A stretch of DNA of 25,648 nt from an uncultured Eubacterium sp. Lineage in GTDB: Bacteria > Bacillota > Clostridia > Lachnospirales > Lachnospiraceae. The notes beneath the pieces are model-generated. The model was not told the origin of the DNA, searched no databases, and saw nothing but the letters and a program-made list of their open reading frames with translations. The translations under genes and the position numbers were made by a program. Every line of letters begins with the position of its first letter. The first letter of the stretch is position 1. The stretch lies in assembly GCA_910586045.1 (NCBI GenBank), contig CAJUIH010000038.1:1-25648 (forward strand). The letters run 5' to 3'. Positions 15,763-25,000 of this stretch are shown here, in pieces.

Positions 15763-17667
15763 ATGAATCAGAAAAAAACCAAAACAGACACAAACAAGCA
15801 ATTTGGAAAAAAAGAATGGGGTATTTGCGGACGCTTTTTGCTGGCGCTTTTTGCCGCGGCGATCTGCCTGCTGCAGGCAGGCCCGGTTTTGGCGGGGGAA
15901 TCCGGCATACAGGCAAAAGCTGCCGCCGCAGGCACGCCCCAAGGCCCGCGGTATAACGAAGACGGCACCCAGGTAGAGTATACCAATCTATATTTTGGCA
16001 GCTATCCGCAGGCGGAGGTACGCGGCTCGGCCCTTACGCCCGCTATTGTAAACGCATCGTATGATAGTTATGGGGACGCGACGATAGACGGCGTCAAATA
16101 CCGCAGGATCCGCGCGGACCAGACGAACCACAGCGGGCAGTTCGGGGACAGTACATACCGGTATTTTAAATGGGAGAGGATCCAGTGGCGCGTACTTGCC
16201 AATGACGGGAAAACACTGTGCGTGATGGCTGACAGCGGCCTGGACTGCAAGAGCTACCATGAAATGGGCGCGGCGGTGACCTGGGCGGATAGTTCCCTGC
16301 GCAAATGGCTGAACACGTCCTTTTACCGGACCGCGTTTAACAGCACCGAGCGTGCGGCAATTGCGCCGCAGACTTTGGATAACGCCGCCTATGCAGACGA
16401 AGCGGATGCGTCCGGCGCCAGTACGCAGGATTTTATTTATCCGCTATCTATGCAGGAAGCCGCAAATCCGGACTATGGGTTTCCGGCCGCGATCCAGAAT
16501 CCGTCGCCGTGCCGCCAGATCCTCGCGAGCGATTATGCCTATGCTATGGGGGCGCGGCTCGGCGCGGAGGACGGAACCGGGGAGCAGTGCTGCTGGTGGT
16601 GGCTGCGCAGCCCCGCGTCGGAAGAAAAAGACGCGTTCCGTTACGCGGCCTTAATCGGAAATACCGGCGCTTTTTCTTTATACGGCCTGGTAGAAAATAA
16701 ATACCGCGCGGTCGTACCGGTTTTGCATATCAGCCTGGAATCCCGCGCATGGCAGTCCGCGGACGACGGTTCGAGCGGGTCCGGGGGCGGGGAAGCCGCC
16801 AAAGAGCCTTTGACCGTCAGCGCGCCGAGCCTGCAGCGCAGCAGCAATGTCGCGGCGTTTGACGTCGAAGCGAAAGGCGGGCTGACCGATGATTATACGT
16901 ACCAATGGTACTATGCCCCGGCCGAAACCGGAAGCGGCCATCCGCTCAGCGAGTCGGATTACAAATCCATCGTATGGCAGGGCAAAGCGCTGTATATAGA
17001 CCTGAAAGCGGACGATGTGCCGGACGGTCTGTACCTGTACTGCGCGGTCAGCGACGGCCGCACAACGGTAGAAAGCAGCCGCGTCTGGTTTTCCAAAAAG
17101 AAAAAAAGCCAGACCATTACCTACAACAAAGGAAGCATCCAAAATAACCAGTTGGAATACGGGGCGGGGTTTTCCCTAAAGGCAAAGTGCAACGGGGCGG
17201 CGGCGCGGATCTCCTATAAAACCAGCAATTCCAAAATCGTATCTGTCAGCAAATCCGGAACGCTGAAAGCAAAAAATTACGGCAGGGCCACCATTACGAT
17301 TACGGCCTCCGATTCCCCGGTGGACGAATACGGAAAAACAACAAAAAAAATTACGCTTTCGGTAGTTCCGAAACAGGTGCAGATCAAAACAATCAAACGT
17401 ACAAAAGACCGGCAGGGAAACCTTACCAGCGTATATGTGGAATGGAAAAAAGACAAAACAATAGACGGATGCCAGTACCATATCGCGTACAACCCGAATT
17501 ATACAAACAGTACAAACGGAGAAAAAACAGGGACCGAAAATTTTATCCGTCTGCGGTATTTAGACGTCAGCAAGGACAAATTATATATCCGGGTCCGGAC
17601 GTTTAAAAAAGCTGGCAAAAAAGTTTATTACGGAAAATGGAGCAAGAGCTATCGGATGTCGCTGTAA
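15763..17667 (+). CDS. Secreted DUF6273-like protein with Ig-like and fibronectin-like domains
   Basis: A 634-residue exported protein. A long signal peptide (hydrophobic core about 23-45, FLLALFAAAICLLQ) is followed by a DUF6273-like domain (about 70-325), recognisable from FGSYPQ, WERIQWRVLANDGKTLCVMAD, SSLRKWLNTSFYRTAF and CCWWWLRSP. This fold is related to surface C-type-lectin/formylglycine-type domains; its function is unknown. Then come an Ig-like segment (YQWYYAPAE, GLYLYCAVSDG), a Big_2-like domain (ISYKTSNSKIVSVSKSG) and a fibronectin-like end (VYVEWKK, KLYIRVRTFKK). No sortase motif is seen. ATG 15763, five bases after AGGAGA, is preferred to the earlier TTG 15736. Probably an extracellular partner or adhesin of the locus. 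Confidence 0.8.
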   Translation: MNQKKTKTDTNKQFGKKEWGICGRFLLALFAAAICLLQAGPVLAGESGIQAKAAAAGTPQGPRYNEDGTQVEYTNLYFGSYPQAEVRGSALTPAIVNASYDSYGDATIDGVKYRRIRADQTNHSGQFGDSTYRYFKWERIQWRVLANDGKTLCVMADSGLDCKSYHEMGAAVTWADSSLRKWLNTSFYRTAFNSTERAAIAPQTLDNAAYADEADASGASTQDFIYPLSMQEAANPDYGFPAAIQNPSPCRQILASDYAYAMGARLGAEDGTGEQCCWWWLRSPASEEKDAFRYAALIGNTGAFSLYGLVENKYRAVVPVLHISLESRAWQSADDGSSGSGGGEAAKEPLTVSAPSLQRSSNVAAFDVEAKGGLTDDYTYQWYYAPAETGSGHPLSESDYKSIVWQGKALYIDLKADDVPDGLYLYCAVSDGRTTVESSRVWFSKKKKSQTITYNKGSIQNNQLEYGAGFSLKAKCNGAAARISYKTSNSKIVSVSKSGTLKAKNYGRATITITASDSPVDEYGKTTKKITLSVVPKQVQIKTIKRTKDRQGNLTSVYVEWKKDKTIDGCQYHIAYNPNYTNSTNGEKTGTENFIRLRYLDVSKDKLYIRVRTFKKAGKKVYYGKWSKSYRMSL

Positions 17668-17710
17668 GGAATTGGACCGAAAGAGAAAGACAGCGGCAAA
17701 AGCCGGTAAG

Positions 17711-17733
17711 GGTGCGGCGGCGCGGCCGCAACC
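17711..17733 (+). other. GC-rich hairpin between DUF6273 gene and phosphatase
   Basis: An 8-bp stem with one bulged A (17711-17718 with 17725-17733) and a six-base loop is followed by the short T-containing GTTTCT. It may be a weak terminator or attenuator in the 99-base gap before the signalling cassette. The missing T run keeps confidence low. Confidence 0.3.
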
Positions 17734-17766
17734 GTTTCTAAGAAAAAGCGGGATGGTGGAAATTTT

Positions 17767-18792
17767 GTGTTAGGGCGAAAAAAGGCAGAAAAGCAAAAGA
17801 AAAACAAAAGGCGGACGGACGTGTGCGTCGGATCTGTATCAGACGGACAAGTATATGAACAGCTTGGCAGCCTGTGCGAACAGGCAAACGCGCCGTATGT
17901 ACAGCAGGAGCCTGTTTCATACAGCCGAACGGACGCGGATCCCGGCGCCGTAACCAGAAAGATTCCGGGGCGGGAGCCGGCGACGCTGGATCTATCCAAA
18001 CGAAAACCAGCGCACACGGCCCGCGGCGCATGCGGCAGCGTGCAGATCGGTACGTCCAGTGTGATTGGAAGCCGAAAAAGCCAGCAGGACGCGGTGTTTG
18101 GCTACCAGTCGTCCGGCTGGGCGCTCGGTATCGTCTGCGACGGCATGGGCGGGCTGGCAGGCGGGGAAATCGCAAGCCGCGTGGCGCTTGAGAGCATCGC
18201 GGACGCATGGTTCGCGCAAAGTCCGGTCGCCGATATCCCCGATTTTTTCCGCAGGGAAGCGGCCAGCGCGGATCAGAAAGTATACAGCCAGACAGCCGCG
18301 GACGGCAGCCGGATGCAGGCGGGCACTACGGTAGTAGCGGCGGTGGTGCGCGCAGGCGGGCTGTACTGGCTTTCGGTAGGCGACAGCAAGCTTTATTTTA
18401 TCAGGGGACAGGAAATCCAGTCGTTAAATGTAGAACACAATTACCGGCTGGAATTAAACAATCGGCTGCGCGAAGGCAGCATGACGGCGCAGGAATACGC
18501 CGCGGAAGAATACCGGGCCGAAGCGCTGACCAGTTTTCTTGGAATCGGCAGTCTGTCGGAAATGGATGTAAGCCCAAGCGCCTACCCGCTGCAGGACGGC
18601 GACCTGATTCTATTGGCAAGCGACGGGCTGTACCGCGGCCTGACAGAAGAAGAGATCCTGGCCATTGTGGCAAAACACAGCCGCGACATGCAGCAGGCGG
18701 CGGACGCCCTGACAGCGGCGGTCAGGGGGAGGAAAAAGCAGGACAATACGTCCGTAGTGATCCTGCGCTACCGAATGGAGAAGCAGACATGA
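17767..18792 (+). CDS. PP2C-type Ser/Thr phosphatase
   Basis: A 341-residue cytoplasmic metal-dependent phosphatase. The first ~95 residues are a basic, low-complexity extension not found in small bacterial PP2Cs. The catalytic domain (about 98-338) has the family motifs in order: SRKSQQDAVFG (D108), CDGMGGLAGGEIAS (D125), AGTTVVAAVV, LSVGDSKLYFIRG (D206), LLASDGLY (D286) and KQDNTSVVIL (D326). All metal-binding aspartates are present, so it should be active. The only sensible start is GTG 17767. Its stop overlaps the FHA gene start (ATGA), and a kinase gene follows, forming a phosphatase-FHA-kinase cassette. It probably reverses phosphorylation by both kinases of the locus. Confidence 0.93.
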   Translation: MLGRKKAEKQKKNKRRTDVCVGSVSDGQVYEQLGSLCEQANAPYVQQEPVSYSRTDADPGAVTRKIPGREPATLDLSKRKPAHTARGACGSVQIGTSSVIGSRKSQQDAVFGYQSSGWALGIVCDGMGGLAGGEIASRVALESIADAWFAQSPVADIPDFFRREAASADQKVYSQTAADGSRMQAGTTVVAAVVRAGGLYWLSVGDSKLYFIRGQEIQSLNVEHNYRLELNNRLREGSMTAQEYAAEEYRAEALTSFLGIGSLSEMDVSPSAYPLQDGDLILLASDGLYRGLTEEEILAIVAKHSRDMQQAADALTAAVRGRKKQDNTSVVILRYRMEKQT

Positions 18793-19532
18793 TATTAAAA
18801 AGATGTGACAAAGGACATTATTACGACGGTGAAATCTATGCGCAGTGTCCGGAATGCAGCGGGGCAGGCCCAGGCTTCGGCGTACAGACGCCGCAAACGT
18901 CTTACGCGGATTATGCGGATTATGCAGATGAAGATTCGGTAACGGTCGCGCTTCCGCGCAAGCGGACAGCCAGCCCGCAGGCGGGCATGGGCATGCCGGG
19001 GCAGGGCACGCCAGATAAGAGTGCGCAGGCGGGCGGCGGGATGCAGGGCTTAGGCATGCGAAACAGCCGGGGAACGGATGCAGACGGGGAAGACGGCACC
19101 GTCACGATGGCGCTGCCGCGCAGCCCGGTAAAAAAAGCGCCGAATAAACAGGGATTTAAACCAGCGGTCGGCTGGCTCGTCTGTATCCTGGGCAAAGACT
19201 TTGGCAGCAGTTTTACGCTCAAGCTCGGCAAAAATTATATTGGCAGGTCCGCGCAGATGGACGTTGTTTTGCAGGGAGACGAAAGTATCGCGATGGAAAA
19301 CCACGCGGCGGTTTACTATGTACCGAAACAGCGGCGGTTTGCCATAGAGCCGGGAACGGGCGGGAAACGGGTTTATGTAAACCGTGACCAGATCGTGCGC
19401 CCGGTCTGGATCAAGCAGCATGATATTATCACAGTCGGAAATGCCGGGCTGATGTTTTTCCCGTGCTGCGGGGAGCATTTTAGCTGGGAAGAGCTGATCC
19501 GCAGGCGCAGGGAGAGACAGCAGGGGCAGTAA
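18789..19532 (+). CDS. Zinc-ribbon/FHA adaptor with duplicated VTxALPR motif
   Basis: A 247-residue soluble protein starting at ATG 18789, which overlaps the phosphatase stop by four bases; the frame is open much further upstream but that part is a shadow of the phosphatase. The N-terminus is a zinc ribbon (C6, H10, C20, C23). A flexible region carries two acidic-flanked copies of VT(V/M)ALPR (T52 and T106), candidate kinase sites. The C-terminal FHA domain (about 118-235) has NYIGRS and an AMENHAAV motif but lacks a clear N-G-T (GGKRVYVN instead), so pThr binding may be altered. By analogy with Fha1/GarA-type proteins it is probably phosphorylated by the locus kinases and relays the signal. 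Confidence 0.88.
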   Translation: MILKRCDKGHYYDGEIYAQCPECSGAGPGFGVQTPQTSYADYADYADEDSVTVALPRKRTASPQAGMGMPGQGTPDKSAQAGGGMQGLGMRNSRGTDADGEDGTVTMALPRSPVKKAPNKQGFKPAVGWLVCILGKDFGSSFTLKLGKNYIGRSAQMDVVLQGDESIAMENHAAVYYVPKQRRFAIEPGTGGKRVYVNRDQIVRPVWIKQHDIITVGNAGLMFFPCCGEHFSWEELIRRRRERQQGQ

Positions 19533-19566
19533 AGCCGCAAGTGTATAAAAACAGGAGGTGCGCAAA

Positions 19567-21969
19567 ATGGCAAGGTGTATGGGCTGCATGGCCGAAATGG
19601 CAGAAGACGAGCGGATCTGCAGGCACTGCGGATACCAGAAAGGGACAGATGTAAAAGAAGCGTATTATCTGCTGCCGGGGACGGTGCTTGGGAAAAAATA
19701 TTTGGTCGGCCGGGTACTGGGCTACGGTGGGTTCGGCGTAACGTATATCGGCTGGGACCATGTGCTGCGCCGCAGGGTGGCGGTCAAGGAATATTTGCCG
19801 AGCGACTTTGCGACAAGAAGCTATGGCTCCAGGCGGGTGACCGTATTTTCCGGGGAAGCCGCGGAGCAGTTCCAGGCCGGGCTGGACAGCTTCCTGTTTG
19901 AAGCAAGGCGTCTGGCGAAATTTAACGCCGTTGCGGAAACGGTAGATATTTACGATTGTTTTGAAGAAAACGGAAGCGGCTATATCGTGATGGAATACTT
20001 AGACGGCGCGACTGTAAAGGAAGTGCTGCGCAAGCGCAAACGCCTGTCTGTCGAGCAGGCGCGGGTTATCGCGCTTTCCGTGCTGCGCGGGCTGTCCGCC
20101 GTCCATAAGGAAGGCATCATCCACCGTGATATTGCGCCGGATAATATATTTATAACAAAAAAAGGGCAGATCAAGATCCTGGATTTCGGCGCGGCCCGCT
20201 ATGCGACCGCCGTGCAGTCCAAGAGTCTGTCCGTAATCTTAAAACCCGGCTTCGCGCCGGAAGAACAGTACCGCAGCAGGGGCGAACAAGGCCCGTGGAC
20301 GGATGTATACGCGCTCGGCGCGACCGTATACTGTATGATTACCGGAAAACGCCCCGAAGAATCGATCCAGCGGCTGGCGGAAGACCATGTAAAACCGCCG
20401 TCCGAATTAGGGATCGCGATCGATCCGAATATAGAAAACGCGATTATGAACAGCTTAAACGTCCGTAAGGAATACCGCATTCCGGACGCGGAGACTTTTT
20501 TCAAAGCGCTGCGCGGCCAGGAGGATGTAGAGCGGATTATTGAAAAGACAGACGGCAAAATCGACTGGAACCTCCCATTTTGGATGAAAGCCGTCGCGGC
20601 CGCAGCCTGCGTGCTGGTATGCGCCTGTATCGGGCTGTATGCCACCGGAAATTTGGGATTTACGAAAAAGGAAATTACAAGCGCGGACGGCATGGCGGCG
20701 CTAAGCGGCACACAGCGGTATGTGCCGAACGTATCCGGCATGAGCTATGAAGAAGCGGAAACGCTGTTAAAAGAAAAAAATCTGAAGGTCATTATCAGCG
20801 GAATGAACTACAGCGAGAGCATCGCAAAAAACAGAATCCTAAGCCAAACGCCGCCGGACGGCGCAGTGGCGGATCCGCAAGAAACGATTCAGGTCATTAT
20901 GAGCGGCGGGCAGGAGGAAATTATGATGCCGGACTTATCCGGGATGACAAAAGAAGAAGCCAGCCAGCTCATTGCCAAACAAAATTTAATATGGAATGAA
21001 GAAAAAACGACGGAAGAATACAGCGACGTAGTAGAAAAAGGCAGGGTAATCGAACAAAGCGTCCCTGCGGAAGAGCGGATCGCCGTACAGACAGAAATCT
21101 CCCTGGCGGTTTCCCTCGGGAGCCTGTCAACCGAAACGGCCCTTTTGGAAGTGCCGGATTTAAAAGGCCTGACAAAAGGAAAAGCAATCAAAAAATTAGG
21201 AGAATGGAAAGAACAGTTTGGCTTTACCTATTCGCTGGGTGAAGTGAAAAATAAATACAGCACCAAAGTGAAAAAAGGCCGGATTATCAGCCAAAGCCCG
21301 AAAGCGGGCGAGACGGTGCGCACAAACGAACCGATCCGCCTCGTGATCAGCAAAGGGCCGGAAATGGTACAGATTCCGCAGCTTGTTTACCTGACGAAAG
21401 AACAGGCCGTCAGAAAGCTGGAAAAAGCAGGCCTGCGGGCGGAGATTGCAACCGCGTACAGCGAGCAGGCGGCGGAAGGGCTTGTGATCGCACAGAGTGT
21501 GGAAGACGGAAAGAAAGCGGCGAAAGGCAGCAGTGTGAAGCTGACGGTCAGCCTTGGGAAAGAGCCGGTGCAGAGTACGGGCGGCGCTGGCGGTACGGGA
21601 AGCGGTGGAAGTACGGGAAGCGGCAGTACTGGAAACAGCGGTACCGGCGGGAATACAGGCGGTACCGGAAACAGCGGCGGAAGCCAGGCTCCGGCAGGTA
21701 ATGCGGGAAGCGGCGGAAGTATGGGAAGCGGCAGTGCAGGAAACGGCGGTACTGGCGGGAATACAGGCGGTACCGGGAACAGCGGCACAGGCCAGGCTCC
21801 GGCGGGCGGCACGGGAAGCGGCGGTGCGGGCCAGCCGACAGGCGGTTCCGGCGGAAGTACTGGCGAAAACGGCGGTGGACAGACGTCGTCCGGGGGTAGT
21901 TCAGGTGACGGCGGTTCTGGCGGGAACCGGGCGATTATGCCGGATGGCGGCAGTTTTATTGTCGAGTAG
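19567..21969 (+). CDS. Membrane Ser/Thr kinase with zinc ribbon and four PASTA repeats
   Basis: An 800-residue PrkC/PknB-like kinase. The N-terminal zinc ribbon (C4, C7, C18, C21) matches that of the first kinase. The kinase domain (about 45-320) has GYGGFG (52-57), K74, HRDIAPDN with D188, LDFGAAR and FAPEEQY. One membrane span lies at about 342-361. Four PASTA repeats follow from about 384: VPNVSGMSYEEAE, MPDLSGMTKEEAS, VPDLKGLTKGKAI and IPQLVYLTKEQAV, normally binders of peptidoglycan fragments or lipid II. The last ~135 residues are Gly/Ser/Thr-rich. ATG 19567, eight bases after AGGAGGT, is preferred to GTG 19558. A 34-base gap separates it from the FHA gene. It likely couples cell-wall state to the FHA proteins. 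Confidence 0.95.
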   Translation: MARCMGCMAEMAEDERICRHCGYQKGTDVKEAYYLLPGTVLGKKYLVGRVLGYGGFGVTYIGWDHVLRRRVAVKEYLPSDFATRSYGSRRVTVFSGEAAEQFQAGLDSFLFEARRLAKFNAVAETVDIYDCFEENGSGYIVMEYLDGATVKEVLRKRKRLSVEQARVIALSVLRGLSAVHKEGIIHRDIAPDNIFITKKGQIKILDFGAARYATAVQSKSLSVILKPGFAPEEQYRSRGEQGPWTDVYALGATVYCMITGKRPEESIQRLAEDHVKPPSELGIAIDPNIENAIMNSLNVRKEYRIPDAETFFKALRGQEDVERIIEKTDGKIDWNLPFWMKAVAAAACVLVCACIGLYATGNLGFTKKEITSADGMAALSGTQRYVPNVSGMSYEEAETLLKEKNLKVIISGMNYSESIAKNRILSQTPPDGAVADPQETIQVIMSGGQEEIMMPDLSGMTKEEASQLIAKQNLIWNEEKTTEEYSDVVEKGRVIEQSVPAEERIAVQTEISLAVSLGSLSTETALLEVPDLKGLTKGKAIKKLGEWKEQFGFTYSLGEVKNKYSTKVKKGRIISQSPKAGETVRTNEPIRLVISKGPEMVQIPQLVYLTKEQAVRKLEKAGLRAEIATAYSEQAAEGLVIAQSVEDGKKAAKGSSVKLTVSLGKEPVQSTGGAGGTGSGGSTGSGSTGNSGTGGNTGGTGNSGGSQAPAGNAGSGGSMGSGSAGNGGTGGNTGGTGNSGTGQAPAGGTGSGGAGQPTGGSGGSTGENGGGQTSSGGSSGDGGSGGNRAIMPDGGSFIVE
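21577..21927 (+). repeat. Gly/Ser/Thr-rich coding repeat, C-terminal tail of PASTA kinase
   Basis: About 117 residues made of short units such as GGTGNSG, TGSGG and QAPAG. A longer unit of roughly 105 bases (around 21640-21720 and 21745-21825) recurs with GGGAATACAGGCGGTACCGG in both. It is a coding low-complexity tail after the PASTA repeats, probably wall-spanning and of variable length, not a CRISPR array. Confidence 0.8.
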
Positions 21970-22058
21970 AAGCAGGAAGCGGTTGTGTGTGGAGGAATGG
22001 CAGGGGATAACGGGCTGTGTGTCATTCCGCTGCTATATGAAAATGGAGAGGGATTGTT

Positions 22059-25000
22059 ATGAAGTTTGGCAGAAAGATTCTGGCAGCGGTGGCGCTGTGT
22101 ATGGTAATGGGGCTGGTGGTCTGGCCGGACAGGGCGAAAGAAGTGCGGGCGGAAGTCTTTGGGGATTTTGAGTATCAGGAATTAGAGGATGGGATGGTTG
22201 AAATAACGAAATATACGGGAACGGATGCTGAGGTAACGGTTCCGGGAACAATTGATGGGAAAAGTGTGACCAGTATAGGAACTTCTGCATTTAATGGTTG
22301 CAGTAGTTTAATAGGGATCAGCATTCCGGACAGTGTGACAAGCATAGAATCTTTTGCTTTTGAAAATTGTAGCAGTTTGACAGAAATGGTCATCCCAAAC
22401 GGTGTGACAACTATCTGGGGGATTTTTAGTGGTTGTAGTAGCTTAACGAAAGTAACCATTCCAGATAGCATGAAGACAATAAGTTATGATGCTTTTAATG
22501 GATGCAGTAGTTTGAAAGAAATAACTATACCGAATAGCGTAACAAGCATAGACAGGAATGCTTTTAGTGATTGTACGGCTTTGTCTAAAATAATTTTGCC
22601 AGACAGTGTAACGAGTATTGGAACGGCTGCTTTTTCTGGATGCAGTAGTTTGAAAGAAATAACTTTGCCGAGTGGTATGACAGATATAGATGGCGCTGTT
22701 TTTAGTCGTTGCAGTAGCTTGAAGGAAATAACAATACCAAGTGGGTGGAAGTATTTAAATTATTCGACTTTTATAGCCTGTAGCAGTTTGATGAAAATAA
22801 CTTTACCGAATAGCATGGAGTATATAGGTGAAAATGCTTTTAATCATTGTAGCAGTTTAACGGAAATAACTCTGCCAAGCGGTTTGTTGATGATAGATAA
22901 TTCTGCTTTTGCTAAATGCAATCGTCTAACAAAAGTTCACATACCGGACAGCGTAACCAGCATAGGCAAAAATGTTTTTAAAGAGTGCAGTGGATTAACC
23001 GATATCTATTTTTCCGGTACAAGAGAACAATGGAATAATTTGATCAATATCGACGACGAAGGAAATGAAGAACTGCTCCATACTGTAATACATTGCAGTG
23101 ATGATCTTTCCGAAGAATATACCTACGAAATTTTGGACAATGAAACGGTAGAAATCACAAAATACATCGGTTCTAATACAACGGCAAACATTCCAGCGAA
23201 AATAGACGGAAAACAAGTAACCAGCATTGGCGAGTCAGCCTTTAGCGGCTGCAGAAACCTGACAGAAATTATCATTCCATCCGGCGTGACGACGATCGGC
23301 GACGGTGCTTTTGACGCCTGCAGCGGCCTGACAAAAATCACGATTCCAGACAGTGTAACAAGCATCGGCCGAAGCGCTTTCTTTTCCTGCAAAGGTTTAC
23401 AGGAACTTACAATCCCGGACAGCGTAACGACGATCGGCTACGGTGCTTTTGGAGAATGTTCGGGCCTTACCAAAATTACGATGCCGTCCGGTATCGCAAA
23501 GATCGAGGGAGAAATGTTTTTCTGGTGTACAAGGCTGGAAGAACTCACAATCCCGGATCGTGTAACAACCATAGACGCGGGTTGCTTCCGGGGATGCGGC
23601 AAATTAAAGGCCGTTACGATTCCGGTTGGTATGACAAATATAGAGCCAGAAGCATTTTGGGGTTGTGAAAGTTTAACAGACGTTTATTATTCCGGCACAA
23701 AAAAACAGTGGGAACAGATCAAAATAGAAGCAAGCGGCAATGAAAACCTGCTGCATGCCACAATCCATTATAAAGAAGATCCAACCCAGCCGGAACCGAC
23801 CACCCCCGAAGAACCGGTTCTGCCAGCCGCGACTACAGCCAAACAGGAATTGGAACGCCTGCTATCCGGCGATCCCCTTTCCTTAGAGCCGACGTTCCAT
23901 CATTACCTGTCCCAGGAACAGACCGACATCCTGGAACGCTACCTCTACACCTGGCTGGCCGACATCAACTACACCTACCGATACACCGGCAGTTCTTCCA
24001 TTCGGGAAAACATCCGAAAAAGATCCGGCATCGACCCGCAGGGCGATTTCGCATCCGGCACGGAGCAGGCCATTACGCATATTTCCGCCGAAACAAAATA
24101 CGGGCGCAGGACATTTGAAATCACACTCGACTTAGGAGCGCCGGACAGCAGCGGAAACCTGTACCCGTCTTACGGCGCGATGCGCTTCGAGGTACTGCCA
24201 AAAGGCGGCGCCCCATCCGACGTGCCGACAGACGGCCAGATCGGGCAGTCTTCCTACGGGGATATCGCCGCATTTGCGGCAAGCGTCGCACGGGCCTGCG
24301 AAGATTCCCTGCACGGGACATTCCAATGGGAATCGTTAAGCGACGAGATGGTATCCGGCATTTTGGTAGATAAAACGGTAACCGAAATCATAGGCAATAA
24401 AAACGGCTCCTTTTCCGACGGCATTTTTACGATCTACGCAAAACCGCTGTTTACCTACAGCAAAAAAGTAACGATCGCCTGCCCGGTGGATGTGTATGTC
24501 TACCGCATGGACGGGCAGGAAGCCGGAACGATTATCGGCAGCAAACCGAATGGAAAAGATGAAAATATCCGCCTGGATGTAAACGGGGATACCAAAACGG
24601 TCTACCTGACGGGGAACGACTACTACTTAAACCTGCGCGGCACCGACACCGGAACGATGAAATATGAGGTCGAGGAAATCGCAAACGAAGAAGTATGCCG
24701 GAATGTGCAGTTTTTGGAGATGCAGTTGAAAAAAGACATGCAGTACGAGGGCTATGTATTCCGCCCGCTGAACATCGACAGCGACCTGTACGCGCTGCGT
24801 ACCGTAAACGGCCCGGGATCCGGGGAGGTAACCTACGCGGATAAGGACACGCTGGAACCCGTTTTTAAAAAGGTACAGGGCATGTCGTTAAGCCAGCAGA
24901 ATACGTCCATGCACACAGATAAAACCGTGCAGCTAAATGCCAGCTTCGTCCCGCTGGACGCGACCAATCCGAACCTTGTATGGATTTCGGACAACCCGTC

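Noticed and set aside
18207..18788. 441-residue reading frame extending upstream of the zinc-ribbon/FHA protein
   Set aside because: The upstream part is an Arg/Gly-rich shadow of the PP2C gene; ATG 18789 with the typical ATGA overlap starts the real protein.
21577..21927. CRISPR-like or satellite repeat
   Set aside because: The repeats are in frame within the kinase gene, code for a Gly/Ser/Thr tail and lack regular repeat-spacer structure.
21387..22025. Minus-strand 212-residue proline-rich reading frame, and a plus-strand shadow at 21554-22171
   Set aside because: Both are shadows of the Gly-rich tail of the PASTA kinase on another strand or frame; no ribosome site or recognisable domain.
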